Source of the DNA: Betaproteobacteria bacterium
Lineage (GTDB): Bacteria > Pseudomonadota > Gammaproteobacteria > Burkholderiales > Burkholderiaceae_F
Assembly: GCA_016861185.1 (NCBI GenBank)
Contig: BOKW01000002.1
Location: forward strand, 591,659-655,658
Direction: 5' to 3'
Length of the DNA stretch: 64,000 nucleotides
Both the position numbers and the translations under genes were made by a program. The stretch's first letter is position 1. Each line of letters starts with the position of its first letter. The notes beneath the pieces were generated by a model that was given only the letters and a program-made list of their open reading frames with translations, was not told where the DNA came from and did not search any database. Of the stretch, positions 60,055 through 64,000 are shown one piece after another.

Positions 60055-60876
60055 TCAACTGCTGGAGCGCCCGGCCGGTGGCGCCGCTTCAGGGCTCCCG
60101 GCACCCGCGCCCGCAGTCGTCGTGGCGCGCAAGGCCGACAGCATTTCGCCGAACTCCATCGGAAACGGAAACACGATCGTCGTGCTGCCGTGCGTGCCGA
60201 TTGCGGCGAGCGTGTTCAGGTAGCGCAGCTGCATCGCCTCGGGGCGCGCGGAGAGGATCTCGGCGGCTTCGAAGAGCTTCTGCGCGGCCTGCTCCTCGCC
60301 TTCGGCGCTGATCACTTTCGCGCGCCGCTCGCGCTCGGCCTCGGCCTGGCGCGCGATCACCCGGATCATGCTCTCGTCGAGGTCGACGTGCTTGATCTCG
60401 ACGTTCGAGACCTTGATTCCCCACGCGTCGGTCTGCGCGTCGAGAATGTCCTGGATGTCGTTGTTGAGCTTGTCGCGCTCGGAGAGCATCTCGTCGAGGT
60501 CGTGCTTGCCGAGCACCGAGCGCAAGGTCGTCTGGGCGAGTTCGCTCGTCGCCTGCTGGAAGTTCTCCACCTGGATCACCGCCTTGTCGGCCTGCACCAC
60601 CCGGAAATAGATGACCGCGTTGACCTTCACCGAGACGTTGTCGCGCGAAATCACGTCCTGCGTCGGAACGTCGAGCACCAGCGTGCGCTGGTCCACGCGC
60701 ACCATCTGCTGCACGTAGGGCAGCAGCAGGATCAGCCCCGGCCCCTTCACGCTGGTGAAGCGTCCGAGCGTGAACACGACGCCGCGTTCGTACTCGCGAA
60801 GGATGCGCACCGACGCGGCGAAGATCCCGACGACGATGACGAGGATGGGCAGGTAGACGGCCAGGTTGGCAAGCAT
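60055..60876 (-). CDS. Slipin (SPFH/stomatin-like membrane protein)
   Basis: A 273-residue membrane-associated protein. N-terminal hydrophobic segment, then [17 protein letters not shown] and the SPFH domain with [19 protein letters not shown] (read as [12 protein letters not shown]), [23 protein letters not shown] (read as [20 protein letters not shown]), and a C-terminal helical region. It is paired with the nfeD-type protease gene 30 bp upstream, the usual arrangement; slipin is probably a substrate or scaffold for it. Confidence 0.94.
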   Translation of the reverse strand: MLANLAVYLPILVIVVGIFAASVRILREYERGVVFTLGRFTSVKGPGLILLLPYVQQMVRVDQRTLVLDVPTQDVISRDNVSVKVNAVIYFRVVQADKAVIQVENFQQATSELAQTTLRSVLGKHDLDEMLSERDKLNNDIQDILDAQTDAWGIKVSNVEIKHVDLDESMIRVIARQAEAERERRAKVISAEGEEQAAQKLFEAAEILSARPEAMQLRYLNTLAAIGTHGSTTIVFPFPMEFGEMLSALRATTTAGAGAGSPEAAPPAGRSSS

Positions 60877-60906
60877 CGGTTCCTCCGGTAGCTCGATCCG
60901 CTTGGT

Positions 60907-62373
60907 TCAGGATTCGGCAACGACGCGCAAGACCAGCCCGTCGATCGACACCACGCGCACGCTCTGGCCCGGTGCGAGCGTGGCCTCGCCGATCGCCTGC
61001 CAGCGTTCGCCGGCGGCGAGCACGCGCCCGCGCCCGTCGTTCCATTCGAGTACCGTGGCGCGTTCGCCGAGCATGCCGCGCTCTCCGGTCTGCACCGGCC
61101 GGTGGCGCGCGCGCCAAAGCATGCGCAGCACGAGCAGCGAGAACGCGAGGCTGGTCGCGACGATCGCCCCGATCGAAGCCCACGGCACGCCGAAACCGGG
61201 TGCCTCGGTGTCGATGAGGATGGTCGCCCCGAGCACGAAGGCCACCGTGCCGCCGAGCGCGGCCACCCCGGCCGACGGCGTGAACGCCTCGGCGATCATC
61301 AACGCCAGGCCGAGCACCACGAGCCCGAGTCCGGCGTAGTTCACCGGCAGTACCGACAGCGCGTACAGGCCGAGCAACAGGCAGATCGCACCGATCGTCC
61401 CCGGATAGAGCGCACCCGGGTGCATGAACTCGAGGATCAGCCCGTAGAAGCCGATCGTCATCAGGATCAATGCGAGGCTCGGGTTGGTGAGCGCGGAGAG
61501 CAGGTTCGCCCGCCAGTCGGGCTCGATCGCCTGTTGCGCGAGTCCGCGTGTCTTCAGCTGCACCTGTGCATTGCCGATCGACACCGTGCGTCCGTCGGCC
61601 TTCGCGAGCAGGTCGTCGACGCTGGTGGCGATCAGGTCGACCACGCGCTGCGCCTGTGCGTCGGTGGCCGACAGGCTGGCCGCGTCGCGCACCGCGCGCT
61701 CGGCCCAGTCGGCATTGCGTCCGCGCATCTCGGCGAGCGAGCGGATGTAGGCGACCGCGTCGTTGATCGCCTTGGCCGCCATCGCCGAATCGGGTTCGCG
61801 CGCTGCCTTCTCCCCGCCCTTCGCCCTCTCGCCGCCTCTGGCCTTGTCGCCGCCCTTCTCCCTGGGCGACGTGCGATCACCCCCGCCGCGATCGTCGCCC
61901 CCGCCGAACGGAAGTCCTCCGCCGATCGCCACCGGCGTGGCCGCACCGAGGTTCGTGCCGGGCGCCATGGCCGCGACGTGACACGCGTAGAGGATGTAGG
62001 TGCCGGCGCTCGCCGCGCGTGCGCCGCCCGGCGCGACGAAGCCGAGCACCGGAATCGGCGAGGAGACGACCGCGCGCACGATCTCGCGCATCGAGGTGTC
62101 GAGCCCGCCCGGCGTATCGATGCGCAACACGACCGCGGCAGCACCGTCGCGCGCCGCACGCGCGATGCCGCGAACCACGTAGTCGGCGCTCGCGGGGCCG
62201 ATCGCGCCCTCGAGCGTGAGCACGACCGCGGCGCCTGCACCGGCTTGCGCCTGGGTGCCGGGCGGAAGGAACCCCGCACCAGCGATGACCAGCACGATCG
62301 CCGCGAATCGGGCGAGAGCGCCAGCCAGGGCGGGCCTCGCCTTCGAGAGGATCGTCGGCGCAGTCCGGATCAT
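60907..62373 (-). CDS. nfeD: NfeD-type membrane serine protease (ClpP-class)
   Basis: A 488-residue membrane protease. After a signal peptide, a ClpP-like domain has the catalytic serine Ser122 in ASAGTYIL and a likely catalytic lysine Lys201 in MAAKAINDAVAYIRS. A Gly/Lys/Arg-rich insertion (about residues 151-196) separates them. Four to five membrane segments follow, then the C-terminal NfeD OB-fold with GERGMLGERATVLEWNDGRGRV, read as GMLGERATVLEWNDGRGRV. It cleaves slipin C-termini in characterised relatives. Confidence 0.93.
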   Translation of the reverse strand: MIRTAPTILSKARPALAGALARFAAIVLVIAGAGFLPPGTQAQAGAGAAVVLTLEGAIGPASADYVVRGIARAARDGAAAVVLRIDTPGGLDTSMREIVRAVVSSPIPVLGFVAPGGARAASAGTYILYACHVAAMAPGTNLGAATPVAIGGGLPFGGGDDRGGGDRTSPREKGGDKARGGERAKGGEKAAREPDSAMAAKAINDAVAYIRSLAEMRGRNADWAERAVRDAASLSATDAQAQRVVDLIATSVDDLLAKADGRTVSIGNAQVQLKTRGLAQQAIEPDWRANLLSALTNPSLALILMTIGFYGLILEFMHPGALYPGTIGAICLLLGLYALSVLPVNYAGLGLVVLGLALMIAEAFTPSAGVAALGGTVAFVLGATILIDTEAPGFGVPWASIGAIVATSLAFSLLVLRMLWRARHRPVQTGERGMLGERATVLEWNDGRGRVLAAGERWQAIGEATLAPGQSVRVVSIDGLVLRVVAES

Positions 62374-62502
62374 GCGACCGATGATACGTTGGATCCGCCT
62401 CGCGGTCGCGACAAGAGCGCAGTCACGAGCGGGTCTGCAGCGGCCGCGCCGCGTGTTCGCGCCTGGGCGGCTCCGGATGCGACGACGAGGATCGGCGGCG
62501 TG

Positions 62503-63093
62503 TCAGGCCAGCTTTGCAGCCACCTCCACCAGTCGGCGCGCCTGATGGGAAATCGCGGTTTTCACGTCGTCGGTGAATTCGGCACCCTGCGTGTGGCTGT
62601 AGCCGTAGGGATTGCCGCCCACCTTGAAGATCGACGGATCGGTGTAGCCGGGTGCGACCACGATGCCACCCCAGTGAATGACGCTGGCGTAGAAGGTCAA
62701 CAGCGTGACTTCCTGTCCGCCATGCGCGTTCTGCGCCGAAGACATCGCGGAGATGGCCTTGTTCGCAAGCGCGCCCTTCGCCCACACGCCCCCGAGCGTA
62801 TCGATGAACGCGCGCATCTGGCTCGCCATCACCCCGAAGCGGGTCGGCGCGGAGAACAGGTAGGCGTTGGCCCATTCCATGTCGGCGGCGGTTGCAACCG
62901 GCACGTCGGCCGTCTTCTCGGCCTGCGCCTTCCAGGCGTCGGTGGCGGCCACCACCTCGGCCGGTGCGGTTTCCGTCACCTTCAGGAGCCGCACTTCGGC
63001 TCCTGCGGCTCGCGCGGCATCGGCCGCTATCGCAGCCATCCGGTGATTGGTGCCGTAGGTGGAGTAATAGACGACTGCAAGCCTGACGCTCAT
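62503..63093 (-). CDS. wrbA: NAD(P)H:quinone oxidoreductase WrbA
   Basis: A 196-residue flavodoxin-like quinone reductase. [14 protein letters not shown] is the FMN phosphate loop, followed by [20 protein letters not shown] and [17 protein letters not shown], both WrbA hallmarks. ATG at 63093 has GGGAG about 8 nt upstream. It protects against quinone redox cycling. Confidence 0.94.
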   Translation of the reverse strand: MSVRLAVVYYSTYGTNHRMAAIAADAARAAGAEVRLLKVTETAPAEVVAATDAWKAQAEKTADVPVATAADMEWANAYLFSAPTRFGVMASQMRAFIDTLGGVWAKGALANKAISAMSSAQNAHGGQEVTLLTFYASVIHWGGIVVAPGYTDPSIFKVGGNPYGYSHTQGAEFTDDVKTAISHQARRLVEVAAKLA

Positions 63094-63259
63094 TGCTGTT
63101 TCTCCCGGATGCGTGAAGTGACGCTGCACCCGGCATTCTATTCCAGCGGGATTCCGCGAAAAACGGCGCCTGTCGGGTAAGACAATCTCAAATATGGAAC
63201 AAACACGCGCTATATTGCTGCCCTGAGCGGCCGAGGTTCGACCGAAAGGAGCACGGAGC

Positions 63260-63646
63260 ATGTTCAAACGCATCGACCACATCGAACTCGTGACCGCCGA
63301 CGAAGAGCGCGCGGTGCGCTTCTACACCGAAGTGCTCGGCTTCGCCGTGCGTTCGCGCTTCACGGTCCCCGGCGGCCTGAACCTCGTCTATCTCGATCTC
63401 GGCGACACGACGGTGGAGCTGATGAGCTTCACCGACTCGACGCCGGCGCCGCGCGCCGAGGGCGAGCGCCTCGGTTACCGGATGATGGCGCTCGAAGTCG
63501 ACGACATGCAGCGCACGCTCGACGAACTGAAGGCCAGGGGAGTCGAATGCACCTGGGGGCCGCTGGTTCGCCCCGCCTACGCGCGCGCCGAGATCCGCGA
63601 CCCCGACGGCAATTCGATCGAGCTTCGGCAGTGGATCGCGCGTTGA
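63260..63646 (+). CDS. VOC-family (glyoxalase-like) protein
   Basis: A 128-residue VOC protein with [25 protein letters not shown] at the N-terminus (metal His in DHIEL), [13 protein letters not shown] and [16 protein letters not shown] at the C-terminus (metal Glu). It may be a lactoylglutathione lyase relative, but many VOC proteins have other roles. GAAAGGAG precedes the ATG. Confidence 0.87.
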   Translation: MFKRIDHIELVTADEERAVRFYTEVLGFAVRSRFTVPGGLNLVYLDLGDTTVELMSFTDSTPAPRAEGERLGYRMMALEVDDMQRTLDELKARGVECTWGPLVRPAYARAEIRDPDGNSIELRQWIAR

Positions 63647-63882
63647 GCGGGCGCGAAAGCGAGCTTCCCCCATTGCCTGTCCCGTTATCGGGACTCAGAT
63701 AGCCTTCGGTCAAGTGCTTCGATGCATCAACACGCCCACCGGCTTGCGCGCGCTCGACTCACGCCACACTTCGACTTCAACCATCCTCCGATAGCACCCT
63801 CCTCCTCAATCCCACACGTTCACTGCACGATCGTGGTCAAGCCGCCCCACGACAACGCTCATCATCAACCCGCGTAGGCGCA
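63647..63882. other. Gene-free stretch before a transposase end
   Basis: 236 bp with no credible open frame. Its base composition is less GC-rich than the genes around it, in keeping with an insertion-sequence flank. No terminal inverted repeat could be recognised by eye. Confidence 0.5.
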
Positions 63883-64000
63883 CTAGTGCAGTGTTGCGTT
63901 CTGTTTACCGCTTAACCGGGAGTTCGCGCGAATGACCTTCTGCAGAATGTCTCGCGCGCTCTTGGTCCAGATAAACGGCTTGGGGTCGGTGTTGTGATGC
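63883..64000 (-). mobile_element. 3' end of an IS630-like transposase gene (cut by window edge)
   Basis: The minus strand reads HHNTDPKPFIWTKSARDILQ, then KVIRANSRLSGKQ, to a TAG stop at 63885-63883. HNxDPKPFxWTxxA is typical of the C-terminus of IS630-family transposases. The rest of the gene lies beyond the window, so its integrity is unknown. Confidence 0.75.

Overview
The window is about 64 kb of GC-rich DNA with a gene on almost every stretch. It most likely comes from the chromosome of a betaproteobacterium of the order Burkholderiales. The reasons are the run fimV-asd-leuB-leuD-(entericidin-like lipoprotein)-leuC on one strand, the Bug-type TctC receptor, the wide choice of carboxylate transporters and the overall GC content. 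The genus cannot be told from the sequence.

Layout. 1-7.4 kb: housekeeping genes on the minus strand (fimV cut by the window edge, asd, leuB, leuD, small lipoprotein, leuC). 7.5-18 kb: an intradiol dioxygenase, an M48 lipoprotein protease, an MFS carrier, chorismate synthase, an LplT-like/PlsC fusion, a Tat-type amidohydrolase, an FAD oxidoreductase, a CBS protein, a hydroxypyruvate-isomerase-like protein and prolyl aminopeptidase. 18-24.4 kb (plus strand): metY, an alpha/beta hydrolase, a LysE exporter, then a TAXI-TRAP system (receptor, fused permease, DUF1850 protein). 24.4-27 kb: an EgtD-type histidine methyltransferase joined in frame to a truncated tyrosine recombinase. 27.2-30 kb: a second TRAP transporter (dctP-dctQ-dctM). 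30.2-38.5 kb: a heme-binding beta-barrel protein, an IclR regulator, a tripartite tricarboxylate transporter (tctCBA), a SauS-like acylating aldehyde dehydrogenase, an acyl-CoA ligase and a 4-hydroxybenzoyl-CoA-type thioesterase.

38.5-47.9 kb is the most interesting part. An operon on the minus strand encodes the three subunits expected of phenylphosphate synthase: a PEP-synthase-like swivelling-His protein, a PEP-synthase N-terminal ATP-binding protein and a CBS protein of about 24 kDa. It also encodes a UbiD-type (de)carboxylase, a UbiX-type prenyl-FMN synthase and a Tm-1-like/UPF0261 protein. Reading away from it is a DmpR/PoxR-like sigma54 activator that keeps the zinc-site residues of phenol sensors. 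Between the two lie an exact -24/-12 promoter (TGGCAC-N5-TTGCA), two XylR/DmpR-like upstream sites 42 bp apart and an FNR-like box. The simplest reading is a phenol-type route (phosphorylate, then carboxylate to 4-hydroxybenzoate) with a reduced carboxylase and an extra UPF0261 protein. The nearby CoA ligase and thioesterase could handle the product, but this is inference.

47.9-63.6 kb: a flavin-oxidase-fold protein, a tandem-Mop molybdate-binding protein, a P-type ATPase, two small unknown genes, a hexapeptide acyltransferase, an mlaE-mlaD-lipoprotein set without its ATPase, a NitT/TauT-type ABC ATPase and double permease, diaminopimelate dehydrogenase, an FmdB zinc ribbon, a slipin/NfeD pair, WrbA and a VOC protein. 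The window ends in the 3' end of an IS630-like transposase. No rRNA, tRNA or CRISPR array was recognised.
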